From Colias croceus (lineage: Eukaryota; Arthropoda; Insecta; Lepidoptera; Pieridae): a stretch of 64,000 nt of DNA. How positions within the stretch are numbered: the first letter of the stretch is position 1; each line of letters starts with the position of its first letter. The translations under genes were made by a program, and so were the position numbers. This document shows, piece by piece, positions 18,395 through 30,580 of the stretch. The notes under the pieces are model-generated. The model was not told the origin of the DNA. It worked only from the letters and a program-made list of their open reading frames with translations, and did no database searches. The stretch covers positions 9,572,501 to 9,636,500 of the forward strand of contig NC_059553.1 of NCBI RefSeq assembly GCF_905220415.1, written 5' to 3'.

Positions 18395-19642
18395 TAAATA
18401 TCCTAGCTACAGCCCATCCCCTGAACCATATCAAATACCCCAAAAGTTCCTCCGTCAGCGAACTTGTTGCTCTAAGAAATTTCCAGATAGCTAACGTGTT
18501 CAAACAACGCACTTTACCGCTTCGAAACTTCAAAATTGAATCACGGGTACCGTATCTTGAGTTTAATTATCGGCTTAACTTTATGATTTTGCGAATTACG
18601 CATGCGTAATATTGGTGGAAGTTCTATTTACTCTCGACGTATTAGCCTCAAGCTACTGATAAATATAAATTTTATGTGTTACTAATTGGTATTTCTGATA
18701 TTTTTCAGAATCATACTCCAGAGTCCAGAAGGTGTGAGTTTAAAAACAGTTTTTCCTGTAGTGTGAAACGCAGTTTTTTTTTTCGAGAAAAAAACCTAGT
18801 TTTTTAATCTTATCACTTACAGAGTAGCTTTAAAAACATAAAGCTTGATTGTTTGTAATTTTATGATCTATAAATTAATTTACACGACTTAAAATATTTA
18901 TCAAGTTTTTCACCAGTAGAAGTTTAAATTTTGAGGAAATTATCTCTGTAACCGGAATATATAAATTTAAAATAGTTATATATCACATGTGCTACACTTA
19001 CAATCCAATATCTATAATTTAATGATAATTGTGTATCTATGCGTACAACTAGACAAAGTTCGAAGGGTGGCTTTACACATTCGTCCGAATAACGAACACG
19101 CCTAACACAGTACTCGCTATTTGTCTTGATATTCGCGAAGCTATTGTAGCACACAATCAAAGTGAATTCAGGTACTGTACGAATGTGAGAATAGTGGTTT
19201 ACTCGTCACTTGAAGAAAAACTCGTACACGAATGTTTCTTCGAGTGACGAGGCGAAAAACGAACGCGAGAGTGTAAATAAGGCACTCCCTCGCTCGCTTG
19301 CGCAAACTTAACACCAAAGGCAGTAAAAATTTCTTTGGTACTAACATTACATAACAGTCATACATTCCAACTTCAAACGTTTACGAATTTCCCCTAGTGA
19401 CGTCATCAGGACCATTTTGTCTTCAATTCACATCCTGCAGATTGCTTACAGAACTAGTTCAGACCCATAATGTTTGTTTGCGTGTATCCATTCAATAAGC
19501 TACTTCGGGAATGATGCTTACACACGATACGATTTCAAACTACCTTCAAATTTCAACTTTATCACAAGGCAATAAAACTCTAAATCGAACGCGCGCTACC
19601 ATTTCGAAACCTTAATTCATGTAATTACGAATAATCAACTCT

Positions 19643-19643
<1 letters not shown>
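18395..19643. other. Non-coding DNA
   Basis: No gene. The short minus-strand frames at 18924-19365 lack start context and any recognisable domain. The region forms the downstream (3') flank of the LINE at 19644. Confidence 0.45.
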
Positions 19644-19685
<42 letters not shown>

Positions 19686-19850
19686 TATTGGTCTACAAAA
19701 CTGGTTATAAAAAGGTTTCTGATTTATTCTATTAATTATGTACTATCATGCAGTTGATTTATAACCTTCTGGATGTAGACACAGCATGCAAATTTACAAA
19801 TTTTAATTGGATACCTTATCTATGTAACAATAATTATGATAACTATGTAT

Positions 19851-22738
19851 TTATTTGATTAAATTTAATAATTTATTCCTAATTGAGACCAGAGAACCAC
19901 TAAATATATCTATTTCTGATCGGATACTATTTGCATAGGTGCACATTCGAAACAGAGGTGCATGTTGACCAAGATTAGTTTTACTTAAAGGTGGCAGAAA
20001 ACATAATCTGTTATGTAAACGAGTAGTGATACGCGGAATTGAGAGACAAATGCGCTCCAAGACATCAGGACAATCTGCTTCCCCATGTAGAACCTTATAA
20101 AGAAATAATATATCCGCTACTTTCCTGCGTGTATGTAAACCACTCAAGTTAAAGTACGACAGACGCTGGTCATAGGAAGTTAAAACCCTACATTTATGGT
20201 CTGAGTAACTAAGATGGTACAAAAAACGTTTCTGGACTCTTTCAATTCTATCGGAATGGACTTGGTAACTAGGGCTCCAGACAGCTGAACAATACTCTAG
20301 TATTCCACGAACGAGGGTGCTATAAATTAAAATGGTAAGTTGAGGTTGTTTCAGGAATCTCATTTGTCTCGTGACGAAGCCCGATAATTGTGAAGCTTTT
20401 TTGACAATATGATCGTAATGGATTCTAAAACTTAAAGAACTATCCATGATAACGCCTAGGTCACGGATAAAGCTCACTTCCGTGAGTGGTAAATTATTGA
20501 TTTGGTAAGTAACAGGTGTTCGAATTTTCTTTCTAGAAAATGTTATGTGATAGCATTTATTAATATTTAAGCACATGTGATTATTTGTACACCATTTTTG
20601 TATATTATTAAGATCTGATTGAAGTATGTTAACATCTGTTTTATCCTTAATCGTTCTATAAACTTTTAAATCATCAGCGTACATTCTATAGTTGGATTGT
20701 ATTACACGCGGGAGGTCGTTAACAAAGATTAAAAAGAAGAGAGGACCGAGATGGGAGCCCTGCGGTATTCCCGATGGAATAGTATAGGGGGTGGATTTAA
20801 AACCTCGGATTGAGACAAGCTGGGAGCGGTTGCGTAAATATGACTCGCACCATCTTAATAAGGATCCGTGTATCCCCATATTTGAGAGCTTATGTAATAG
20901 AAGATCATGATTTACTAAGTCGAACGCCTTTCTGAAATCGGTGTACACAGCATGCACCTCGAGATTCTTATCAAGAGCTTCAGCTATATCAGATACATAA
21001 CCTACAAGATTTGTGTTTGTTGATTTACGGGGCAGAAACCCGTGTTGGTTTTGATCAATTTTACATTTAATGTGGGCCAAAAGTTTAGTATTTACTATGT
21101 CTTCTAGAACTTTTCCAGGTGTACTTAGAATCGAGATAGGTCGGTATTGGGCAATTTCGTTTAATGAGCCTGCTTTGTGAATCGGTGTTAAGTGTGCGAG
21201 TTTCCAAGTAGATGGGAAGAAGCTTAATTTTAATGATTCGTTAAAGATTAGAGTAAGTGGTATGTATAGGCCTTTGGCACAATTTTTATAGAATATTGGT
21301 GGTATTGCATCGGGTCCTGGGCCTTTATTGGCATCTAAGAGTTTTAAGCGATTTAACACTTCTTTTTCAGATATTACCAACGTGCTAAAAGGGGCGACAC
21401 CACTATCTGTATCTGCATCATGCATATTTATGGAAAAAGACGTTGAATTCGATGAATAAGAATATACTGATTGAAAAAAATCTGAGAAAGCATTACATAT
21501 TTCTTGACCACCTTTAACAACCGTATTATTAAAAACCATTTCATGTGGTAAATTTGTGCAGTTGCTCATTTTATCCTTAAAGAATTTCCAAAAATGCTTA
21601 GGACGATGACGTAAATGATCAGCCGCGTGATTTTTAAATTCTGAGTAGCAGTGGTCTAGCATGTCCTTACATCGCCTTCGAAGCAAATCAAACTGGAGCT
21701 TGTCTCTGAGATTCCCATATTTTAGGTATTTTGAATGAAACTTAGCTTTTTCTTTAAGAGATTTTATTAAGGGGCGACTAAACCATGTTGGATATTTTTC
21801 ATTGCGTAGTTTGCGTACTGGAGTATTACTTTTAATAATATTTAATACAATATCATAGAAAGTTGTGACCATTTCGTCAACGTTGGAGGCGTTTATCCAT
21901 TGGGAAGTCCAGTCAACTTGTTCCAGTTCGAAATTTATGACTTCATAATTGCACTTATAGAAATCATATAAAACAATGTCGCTATTTGGTTTCAAATGAC
22001 GTTGAGAAGGATTTTCTATAATAATTTTAAGAGCGGGATGATGCGCATCGATCGAAACTAAAGGTAAATCAGCGTTATAGACGTTGACATGCGACGGCTC
22101 GCTGGCTAAAACTAAATCGAGAATACGGTCATTTGAATTCGCGACAGCATTGCATTGTTGTAAATTGTTAAATGCAAGGGAATCGAGGAAATATGTACTG
22201 AGTGAACTACAATTAGAAGACGTTGTTAGGTAGTTTAAATCACGATCGCGTTGCCAAACTAATTCCCATAGATTAAAATCACCTATCAGAAAAGTGGAAG
22301 AGCGCTGAGAGTTCACGTCATTATGTATGATTTGAGTAGTATTATTTAAAAATGTTTCGAGGTACGACGAGTTAACAGGTGAAGGTATGTAAACAGCGCA
22401 TATGTGTATTAAAAAGCTATTATTAATTTTTAATGAAAGCCAAAGGTCTTCGCATGCTGATTCCCAATTGAAATTTCTTATAACACGAAAACGGTTATTT
22501 ACTGCAACTAAGACACCACCTCCATCTCGTTTATGCTCACTAGAAGAAGTTGACGATCTATCTCGTCTGAAAACATTATAACGTTGGTCAAAAAGTTCAT
22601 GGTCAAATACACTACTGTTAAGCCACGTTTCGGTTAAAATTATTACATCGTAGTTATTTAACAATATAGACTTATAAAATTCTTCGGTTTTGGTTCTGAG
22701 GCCTCGTACATTTTGGTAATAACATTTGAGAGTGAATT
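19851..22738 (-). CDS. LINE ORF2: endonuclease-reverse transcriptase
   Basis: The frame is uninterrupted. A non-ATG start (TTG) at 22664 gives 937 residues, but the same frame runs upstream to about 22738 and encodes YYQNVRGLRTK, the first endonuclease motif, so the true start lies there. Numbering from 22664: TETWL (Glu 12), GGGVLVAV, LIGDFN (128-131), RILDLVL (Asp 182) and IDAHHP (205-209, catalytic His) make a complete APE-type endonuclease. The reverse transcriptase (about 445-720) has YRPISILSTPGKVLE, QHGFLPRKSTNTNL, VYTDFRKAF (Asp 575), GIPQGSHLGPLFF (631) and MYADDLKVY (YADD 661-664). A C-terminal segment (ERVQKRFLYHLSYSDH) follows; there is no RNase H domain. GIPQGSHLGP is characteristic of Jockey-like elements. 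Confidence 0.9.
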
Positions 22739-22794
22739 TTAAAATAAATACAGTTAAAAGAAAATATTTATAAATATTAAGTTGTTGCTAAAGT

Positions 22795-23345
22795 TTACAA
22801 GGTTTTCAGAAAATCTAAATTTTTTACCCACTTTGCTTCTGATTTGATATCCTTACGAATAAAAATGCGGGCATTCCTTATCCAAATGAAGTCGTATTTC
22901 TTTTCTTTAGCAGCAAGTCTAGTGGCAGCGTGAAGTTGTTTATTGGCAGGGCTGAGATGCTCCGAGATGAATATTGGTGACTTAGCACCAGCAAGGCCAA
23001 TAAGAGATGTGTTTAATTTCTCTCCGTTTTGGCGGTTAAAGGTTTTTATGGCGGCTAGGAAATCATCTCGGGTACGTTGGTTGTTCATTTTCAGTATAAT
23101 ATTGCGTGGGCGTTTTGATTCAGAATCTAGCTTAGCCACTCTGTGGAAACCCGCGATGTAAGTGTCTTTTAGATCATATTTAACTGTGCTTGCTATTTTG
23201 TTTATAATGTTAAGAAGATTTTCATTTCGTTGTTCAGGGACACATTGAATTTCCAAATTGTTGTCTCTACTGGATTGTTCTAGCTGAGCCATTTTTGTAT
23301 TTAATAAATTTAATTCAGACCTGAGAAATGAGTTCTCGTCAAGAA
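22795..23345 (-). pseudogene. LINE ORF1, N-terminally truncated
   Basis: The minus-strand frame from about 23345 to 22795 encodes the C-terminal part of an ORF1 RNA-binding protein: a helix (LEQSSRDNNLEIQCVPEQ), then the RRM (RVAKLDSESKRPRNIILKMN) and C-terminal domain (HLSPANKQLHAATRLAAKE, then WIRNARIFIRKD). An internal ATG at 23292 would give 165 residues, but alignment with typical ORF1 proteins shows that more than 100 N-terminal residues are missing. A 5' truncation during reverse transcription explains this. It sits 57 bp upstream of the ORF2 open frame. Confidence 0.8.
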
Positions 23346-23346
23346 T

Positions 23347-25848
23347 TTAACCGTGTAAGATAGATTATCGAACGACGGGTTTCCTAAATGCAGTTTCAAG
23401 GAAGGAAGATCTTTATTACGACCTAAATCTGTTTTGCTGGTTGAGGATTTCTATTTTTGCACAATGTACGACAATTGCTGTTGTTGCCTGATTCGAAAAA
23501 ACATGGAATTTCGTGATAAAAATAAAATAATTTTGCACGAACAAATTTATGAAAGCTAGATTTCGCAGTATTCTTCAAAAAAGTTCTACAAACAATGTAG
23601 CATACTGTATTTTACCGCGCTTATTTTCAACTGAAAGTCACTTTATTATTTATTTATCGTGGTTCCAAAAACAATAGAATGTTGATAACTTTGTTCAATT
23701 ATAAAAAAAAAACATATAAAAACAACCCTCGAATGTACTTAGTGATCCAAAGGCTAAAATTAATAAGCCCAAAACCACACCACGACTGCGAAAAATTCAA
23801 ACTCATTGAGTGTGAAATTATGCCCTCTAGAGATTGGCAATTTAAATTTAATTTGATGAGCCTATAAGTGGATGATCAAGACGCTTCTAATGATACTTTA
23901 TTTGTCAAATTATGGTAAGTAGTTCTTAAGATACACCGAAGAATATGTAATAATATTTCATCGTAAAGTCGGGAAATATAAACATAGATAAAAATTATAA
24001 ACTTTATGACTCTATATATAAGGAGGCGACTAGATACTCGCTATAGTTTCCCCATATTTAATCATTAACATACTTTTTTATATAACAATTAATGGAAATA
24101 GATGGGCTTTTCATCGTAATTGATTGACAAATATCCAAACATTGAAACGTACACAGTAATTATAAAAAACACTCGTGTAATATGTTCCGTGCTTACAACA
24201 GCATTCGCACCTATGTATATTATAGAGCCGGCACCAATCCTTCCTCAATAAATGAACTATCCACAAAAATAAACTTCCAATTCGAGCCAGTAGTTCCTGA
24301 GATTATTTCGTTCACACAACTAGACTCTTCGCATAATATTATGCTATAAACACTACAGATAAGTATCCATTACCTCAAAAAAAACGATAATTACCGTAAA
24401 GCCCAGTATACATAGCCTCGAGATTGCTATCTCATAATTTGTAAGGAAAATAAGTATTAAGGGCTGGAGCTCAGTAAATGGGCGGTAATTATAAAAAGGT
24501 TTATTTCCTCACTTAATCTCTTTGGCTCATAATGACTGTTTTCACTGCTATTATCCAACGTAGCTCCATTCAGGATTCCTGTAATTTGGACGTCATTTTC
24601 TTTTCTAGGTATATTTTTATTCAATTTCGCTATTATTTGCTTGTTTTCATAAAACTTCGGATTAAGCAGACTATGTGAATGACGTAAAAGAATAGCTTAA
24701 TCAGCAGTTCAATAATTTGAATTTCGGTTCAGCGGTTTAAGCGTGAAGAAGAGACCGACAGATTGACAAACAGAGTTACGTTCGATTTTTAATTTTAGAT
24801 TATTGCATCAATTCTCTTCAAGAATTTAGGATCGATCTTATGTTCTGGTGCAATAATCAGACACTAACCACTGTGTCACAATCACATCAAAAACGTATTG
24901 AAGTCTTTTGAAAAAGGATAAAATAAAAATACCCTTCCAATGGAAAGCTTCATACATTTCTGCAGCGTCAAATTAACTACACAATTATCGTTCTCCAATC
25001 TTCGCTTACATTTATAAATAAAAAACACTTACAAGATAAATTCAGAAACAGACGTAAACAGAGGCAGTTATCTTCCTTTTAATAAAACTCAAAGAGGTAC
25101 AGTCGCGAACAAAAAAAACTTAAAATACGTTCGCGTAAATTTTTCTCAGTTTTTAATTTTGCAAAGTACTAAAGAAAAAAGTGCGAACACTCTGAGTCGG
25201 GCTGTGCTTATTAAAAATATTTTTTAACTTAAAATAACGGCGATTATTGCTTTGCAGATTAAAGTTAAAATGGGTTATGGAGGGGATGTTGCGTCTTAAA
25301 AAATAATGTTTTACTTTTTTTAAGAACTTTATAAGTTAAGAATAAGACGTTTATTTACCTGTGATACAGTATCCAACACGTATCTATATTTTAAACTATA
25401 GTTACTCCGTATAAGCCCACCAAAAATCAGGTACAACTCCACCGAAAAAAGCGAATAAATAAAGCGCTACATAAAAATAAATTGGACTGCAATACGCGAA
25501 GCTTATAAAATGCAAACAACGAAGTAAGAAGCTTAGAAGCAGATTACCATTACAAAAGGCGACTCACAAAGCGCTGCAGAAATGTGTGACGGCGCTCGGT
25601 CGCTTGATTTTTACATGAATTGCCTTTGTGATGTTTGGTGGGTTACGAGGTTTAAATATTGACTTAGAAATTACTTTAGATAAAATGCAAGAATTTGCCA
25701 TTACCTGGATCTTATGAAAAAAACTTGTGTAGGACATGCAGTTACATTCAGTTAAGTTTAATACTATAGGTATTCAGAGACTAAGGTAACATTTCTACGG
25801 ATATAGAGAAAACGGGGCGAAAAAGTTCCAGAACTATACATATCAATA
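23347..25848. other. Non-coding DNA with one decayed Helitron fragment
   Basis: No gene was found in 2.5 kb. Positions about 24228-24335 hold a diverged minus-strand Lep1-type fragment (CTTCCTCAATAAATGAACTA, GAGCCAGTAGTTCCTGAGAT) that lacks a CTAG end. Confidence 0.45.
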
Positions 25849-26511
25849 AACTCAAAACTCAAACTCAAACATTCATTTATTCAATTAGACTACTATTTAG
25901 TAGCACTTTCGAATCGTCATTACATAAGTATTTTTAACATTTACCACCGATTCGGAAAGCAGTATCTATGGAGAAGAATCGGCAAGAAACTCCATAGTTG
26001 CTCTTTTAAAATCATGTCAATATTACATAATATGTAACTTATATCTAACTTATACATAATATATCATAATATGCCAAAGAACTGTCCTGTGGTTTTTACG
26101 CGACAACCCTCCATGGGTCTTTATCGTCCATATATTCCTGAATACTGTAGTACGCTCTCTGAACTAGTACATTTTTTATATAAGTTTTAAATTTAGAACT
26201 ACTAAACTCTTTAATATTGAGAGGAATTCTATTGTATAAGCGTATACCTTGACCCATAAATGAATTTTTAACTTTAGCTAATCGGAAAAATGGCATTTCA
26301 ATTCTATTCCTGTTCCTTGTGCCATAATCGTGTCTATCTCCTACTCTTGTGTGTAAGTCGGCGTTTTTGTGAACATGCAAAATATTATTAAATATATACT
26401 GTGATGGTACAGTAAGGATACCAGTATTCTTAAAATGATCTCTTAGTGAGTCCCGAGCACGTAAATTATATATAGAGCGAATGGCTCTTTTCTGTAAGAT
26501 AAATCCTACCA
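25849..26511 (-). pseudogene. LINE ORF2 C-terminus and 3' UTR, distal half
   Basis: The minus-strand frame (26096 to about 26511) encodes the C-terminal tail of a LINE ORF2: ILQKRAIRSIYNLRARDSLR, then GILTVPSQYIFNNILHVHKN, then HDYGTRNRNRIEMPFFR and FKTYIKNVLVQRAYYSI, ending at 26096. Downstream is the 3' UTR with AACTATGGAGTTTCTTGCCG and a (GAGTTT)n tail at 25849-25872, the family seen at 5748 and 38170. The residues upstream of ILQKRAI are foreign sequence, because the reading frame is broken by an insertion; the matching upstream half lies at 27315-27470. Confidence 0.78.
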
Positions 26512-27314
26512 AAAACATAAATGTAAAAATTGGAGCCGAGTTCAATCGTTGACTTAATTTGCCAAAAAAAGAAATGAGATCTAAATGTGTGCCAAGTTCT
26601 GCAGACAGTCCAGAAATTTATTTACAAAGATGTATTAAGTTCTTAGGTTGACTGAAAACTCAATTGTTTTATTTTCCCTTAGAGAACAATGTTTATTCCA
26701 AAATATAACTTTTTTAATTTGAATAATATAATTATTTTCACAAAGCAAACAACTAATGACCTATTGAACCCCATAATTTGATCAGGCTAGTTTTTAGAAC
26801 CTCACAAAATATAAACAGTATGTAAAACTAGCCTAGTGACTAGGTGAATATACTATTTTCTTTTTTTTTAAACTTTTCCATTTTTCCATACAAACATAAT
26901 TTATGTCATTGAAAAAAAAATTAAATACAAATAAATTCAGTATTTTCTGATTTTTTCCTTTGTACACTCACTATTACCTAGTTGATTACAAAATTTGAAC
27001 TTTCTAGGTCATCTGGAAGTGGGTTAGGTTTTGTATATGTCTATAAGTCAGTCAGTCTTAAAAATTGCGATTTTTGGATATTAATATCTACGCAACCGTT
27101 TAATCTGTATTTATGAAATTTAAGGTTCTTGTTTATCTTGAGGTCCTCTTGATATGTACCAAATTTGGTTTATATAACTTAAATAGTTTTCGAGTTATAA
27201 GGGGGTGAAAAGTGGCTCGAAATGGTTCGTGTAAATATACACACGGCTGCTGCTCGCCAGTTCTCTTCGCTTGAACTCGGCTTGACACGCTGCCGCGTGT
27301 CTAGATATAGTTTC
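26512..27314. mobile_element. ~0.8 kb insertion splitting a LINE remnant
   Basis: This lies between the two halves of one LINE coding sequence (...GKAADIETI at 27315 and ILQKRAIRSI at 26511). Near its ends are inverted copies of AGCCGAGTTCAA (26534 and the complement near 27275). The interior has TATAACTCGAAAACTATTTA and GACTGACTTATAGACATATA on the minus strand. No transposase frame was seen. It may be a MITE or other non-autonomous element; the exact ends and class are unresolved. Confidence 0.5.
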
Positions 27315-27470
27315 TATATCTGCAGCCTTGCCCCACAGTAGAATTCCATAGGACATAATGCTATGAAAGTAGCTGAAATAAACCAATCTAGCCGTATCTT
27401 CATCGGTGAGATGCCTTATTTTTCTGACTGCATATGCAGCTGAATATATCGATTTATCCTTACTTACATA
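27315..27470 (-). pseudogene. LINE ORF2 fragment, proximal half
   Basis: The minus-strand frame reads KSIYSAAYAVRKIRHLTD, EDTARLVYFSYFHSIMSYGI and LLWGKAADIETI, typical of the region just before the QKRAIR segment of LINE ORF2. It joins directly onto the frame at 26511 once the intervening insertion is ignored. Upstream (beyond 27470) the similarity ends, so the copy is also 5' truncated. Confidence 0.72.
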
Positions 27471-27746
27471 ATAATATTTGTGATTATAATATTACAAGCT
27501 TGTATTGTTTGATATTTGACAATATAATATCAAATGATCAAAAGATATCTCATACCACTCATATCCACAATAATTTCATATCGAAAATATTTTTTCATAG
27601 ATATGCGAATACGGATAGAGCAATAAAAGTTCTGATGAATGTTTTTGCAATCTCAAACTTTCAGGCTGACTGACTGAACTATTTATTTTATATTTAGGTT
27701 TCAACTTGCGATTATGCATGTATGTTCACTAATCTATATATATGTA

Positions 27747-27942
27747 TCTATACTAATATTATAAAGAGGAAAGGTTTGTAAACGGTTTGTAATTATGTAT
27801 GTATGTGTGTATGGTTTTCACGCATAAACTACTGGACCGATTTTGAGGAAAGGCACAGACAATCTTTAGACCCTGAGAAAGATCATAGGCTACCTTTTAT
27901 TGCGAAATATGTACCACGGGCGAAGCCGGGGCGGACTGCTAG
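27747..27942 (+). mobile_element. Helitron-like element, GGGGCGGACTGCTAG subfamily
   Basis: It starts TCTATACTAATATTATAAAG after an A and ends AAGCCGGGGCGGACTGCTAG before a T. The body differs from the 1401 type: TAAACTACTGGACCGATTTT, then GGTACCTTTT-like text and TGTACCACGGGCGAAGCCGG. Fragments of the same subfamily end at 35783, 40176 and 55631. A further repeat start (TATATAAAATTCTCATGTCA) begins directly downstream at 27948. Confidence 0.82.
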
Positions 27943-29018
27943 TAGGTATATAAAATTCTCATGTCACAATGTTTGTATCCAATTTTCACTGAAACGGCTT
28001 GACCAATTTTAGTGACATCTTTTTTTTCATGATAAGCATATTGAATTAGAGTCAGATAATATTAAACTATTTTTTATACGAGTTTAGCCTTATTAAAAAA
28101 ATTATATTAGAGGTATATTAGGAAACAACCACGGTGTATTCATACCATGAATGAACTTAATTCAGACTTGAAGCTTTTTATTAAAGTTGTTATTCACTGA
28201 TTCCAACTTAACTCCCAAACGCCTCGACCGATTTTGACGAGACTTTCATTGTTATATAGTAGAAATTAAAACTCTTTGGAAATACGGACGCAGTCACGAG
28301 TATTTGTTAGTTTCTTAAACAATTATTAAACCCCGAGTATTGTCAACAATATTAAATGTGTTCTAACAAAGAGCGTTGGTTACAAAGGCCTATACTTACC
28401 TATGTTAGGGCCTATAAGGGTTATATTCAACCTAGCTCAGTATTTTTCAGAAGCTTTGTGATTAAAATTGTATGAATAATCGATTTTAAATGAGCTCATT
28501 ATATGAAACAAACAGTTTTAATATTCATGTAATTAAAATATTTGATTATAAAAAGGTCAGTAGATACGTATTTATATGTTGAAATTGCTTAAGCAGTAAT
28601 CTTTATGTTACAGTTAAAACTCGTTTTTAGTAATAACGCGTTTTCCCTAGTCAAAACTAGTTGTAACTAAATGCCTTTGTTACAACTTTCAACGGTAAAA
28701 TATTATTTCGTAACAGAATATAAATATTTTCTGACGTAATATTAAAAAATATATTCTATCAAGTATCCCATCTTTCCTCTACAACTATACTTAAACCTTA
28801 CTTATATGATTTAATCTATGTACAATTTGAATATTAGCCCAATAGCTTAGGTTCTTAAGTAACTTCTAAGCTTTCTGGCAACAGCATGATATATTCATTG
28901 TTGCTATTAACAAAGTTTAAGAGGTAAATAACGGCAGATACTTATAGCTGTGTACAAAGTTTTGCTACACCGCATTACCTGTGTAATAGAGGTATAGTGT
29001 AAGAGCTGGATAAAAAAA
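27943..29018. other. Non-coding DNA
   Basis: No gene. The first ~80 bases are the start of the TCTCATGTCACAATGTTTG repeat; around 28195-28300 there is another decayed copy of the CGACCGATTTTGACGAGACT type. The rest is unannotated AT-rich sequence. Confidence 0.45.
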
Positions 29019-29181
29019 GACGTGTGGCACTCGGGGACTGCCGCGGTAAAGCTATTGCATAGCATGCCTTCAAGCCACACCTCCGTGCCCGTCGGAGTGG
29101 GGAGCGTGAGGTTTTTTCGTTACGGAATTTCTGGATTCGGTCCCGCGCTCGAGGCCCGCGATAGAAGCTATGCAATAGCTT
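29019..29181. repeat. GC-rich conserved dispersed repeat, copy 1
   Basis: This 163-bp GC-rich sequence stands out sharply from its AT-rich surroundings. It begins GACGTGTGGCACTCGGGGAC and ends with GCTATGCAATAGCTT (29167-29181), the exact inverse of AAGCTATTGCATAGC at 29049-29063. A second copy at 39571 differs by only about five substitutions and two small indels. Frames across it (for instance the minus-strand 82-codon one) are translation artefacts. I do not recognise a class; it could derive from a structured RNA or a foldback element. Confidence 0.75.
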
Positions 29182-29187
29182 AAAAAG

Positions 29188-29374
29188 AAATAAATATTTC
29201 AGTACAATTTTCATACACGGCACGATGATCCCCTACTAAGCTTTCGCTTGTGTGATGGAAACCAGATGGCTGATAAACATACATATATAATTTGAAATAA
29301 ATACTCATATATATAATTTAAAACAGAGCAAACATCTATATTCATCACACAAATATTTGCCCTGCAAAAAGATC
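29188..29374 (-). mobile_element. tRNA-derived SINE fragment lacking its head
   Basis: On the minus strand this matches the body and tail of the SINE at 61800 (GGGCAAATATTTGTGTGATG, CAGCCATCTGGTTTCCATCA, AATATTTATTT tail). The tRNA-like head with its Pol III boxes is absent, so the copy is 5' truncated. Its A-rich end abuts the GC-rich repeat at 29181. Confidence 0.65.
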
Positions 29375-30580
29375 GTATGTTAAGTGTAATTACAAAAAAA
29401 TGGTCATGTGAACATGTGTGTTTATGTGTGTGTTTATATGATTGTGTGTATAATAACTGAGGTTGTAATATATCATATACGCATGCATGCAAGAGTATAA
29501 AGTGCGTAAGTAATTATGTAGCGTAAGTAGCATCATGGCCGCGGCATGAGAGGAAATGATAGTTTGCCGATTAATGTCATTTTACCAAACAAAATCAGGT
29601 TTATTCACAGATTTTATAATAAACAAATTGTTCACCATGGCTCCTACAGGATAGACCCATGACTTTCTTTTTTATAAAAATATTATTGTACACACCTACG
29701 GTAATTAAGCTGTCAAGTGATGAAAGGCGAAATGGTCAACCCAAACACCTATTTAAGTCAATCCCTTGATGAAAAAGGGAAATGCAAATGACGGTAACCT
29801 TCAGTTTTAAAAATAACATAGAAAGGGAGGAGTCTGGAGGTATGAATCTTCAACCCTTCTGAATTGTTACAAAATACTCCATATATTTGCTACGACTTTA
29901 ACGTTCTAAGTAACGTTTGATCTACTTTATGAACTTGAAGTTACGAGTTAAAATTGGTGATACTTTGTTTTGTTTCAATATAGATTAGCAAGTCGTTTCC
30001 GTCTCCATTACTGTAATTATAATATAAAAACTTAGTTCTTAATTGCACTGTATAATATGAACAAGGCTTTATAATCAGATTATGTATTTTCACAGTATTT
30101 TCCTTATCAAATCAGCTACAAACTTATAAGAATCACTTAACCTTTACGTACCTATACTTAAAATCCGTTAAATCTTTAATTTATTAATCCATCTCAAAAC
30201 GTTCAGCAGCTCTCGGCTCTTGTACCTGGGCCAAACCGCGTTCCAGCTGACATTGATTACCACTTGGCTAGCATCGTGCTCAACTGCTTAGCAGATTACT
30301 TCGCATGGCCCTTATAAAGCTGTCACCGTACATGCTAGCTTTATTAAGGATCATATTTTTAGTACTGTCCCATAAGCAGAAAGTTTGATAATGCGGGACT
30401 AAACAGTGTTCGTAAATGTTACTTATATTCTAGCTTTATTTTTATATGGTTTAATGCTAATATGTTGTGGGAAAAATAATATCCCACCAAAAACATTTTC
30501 ATGTAAAATGTTGCCAAGACGAGCCCATATGACTCGCACTTTCAAAAAGTTATCAGATCTCATGTAGAGCCAAGCTTCTA
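29375..30580. other. Non-coding DNA
   Basis: No gene or recognised repeat. Confidence 0.45.

Larger units (their letters stand above)
19644..23346 (-). mobile_element. 5'-truncated Jockey-type LINE
   Basis: The element lies on the minus strand. Its 3' end is a 40-base poly-T on the plus strand (19644-19683), that is, a poly(A) tail. Its 5' end stops inside ORF1 at about 23346, where the frame is preceded by TAA. ORF2 is complete. No target duplication was found by eye. The long uninterrupted A tail argues for a fairly recent insertion. Confidence 0.8.

Noticed and set aside
28975..29223. 82-codon minus-strand frame rich in Arg
   Set aside because: It runs through the GC-rich repeat and into a SINE fragment, and the same frame would exist at the second repeat copy. 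It is a repeat translation, not a gene.
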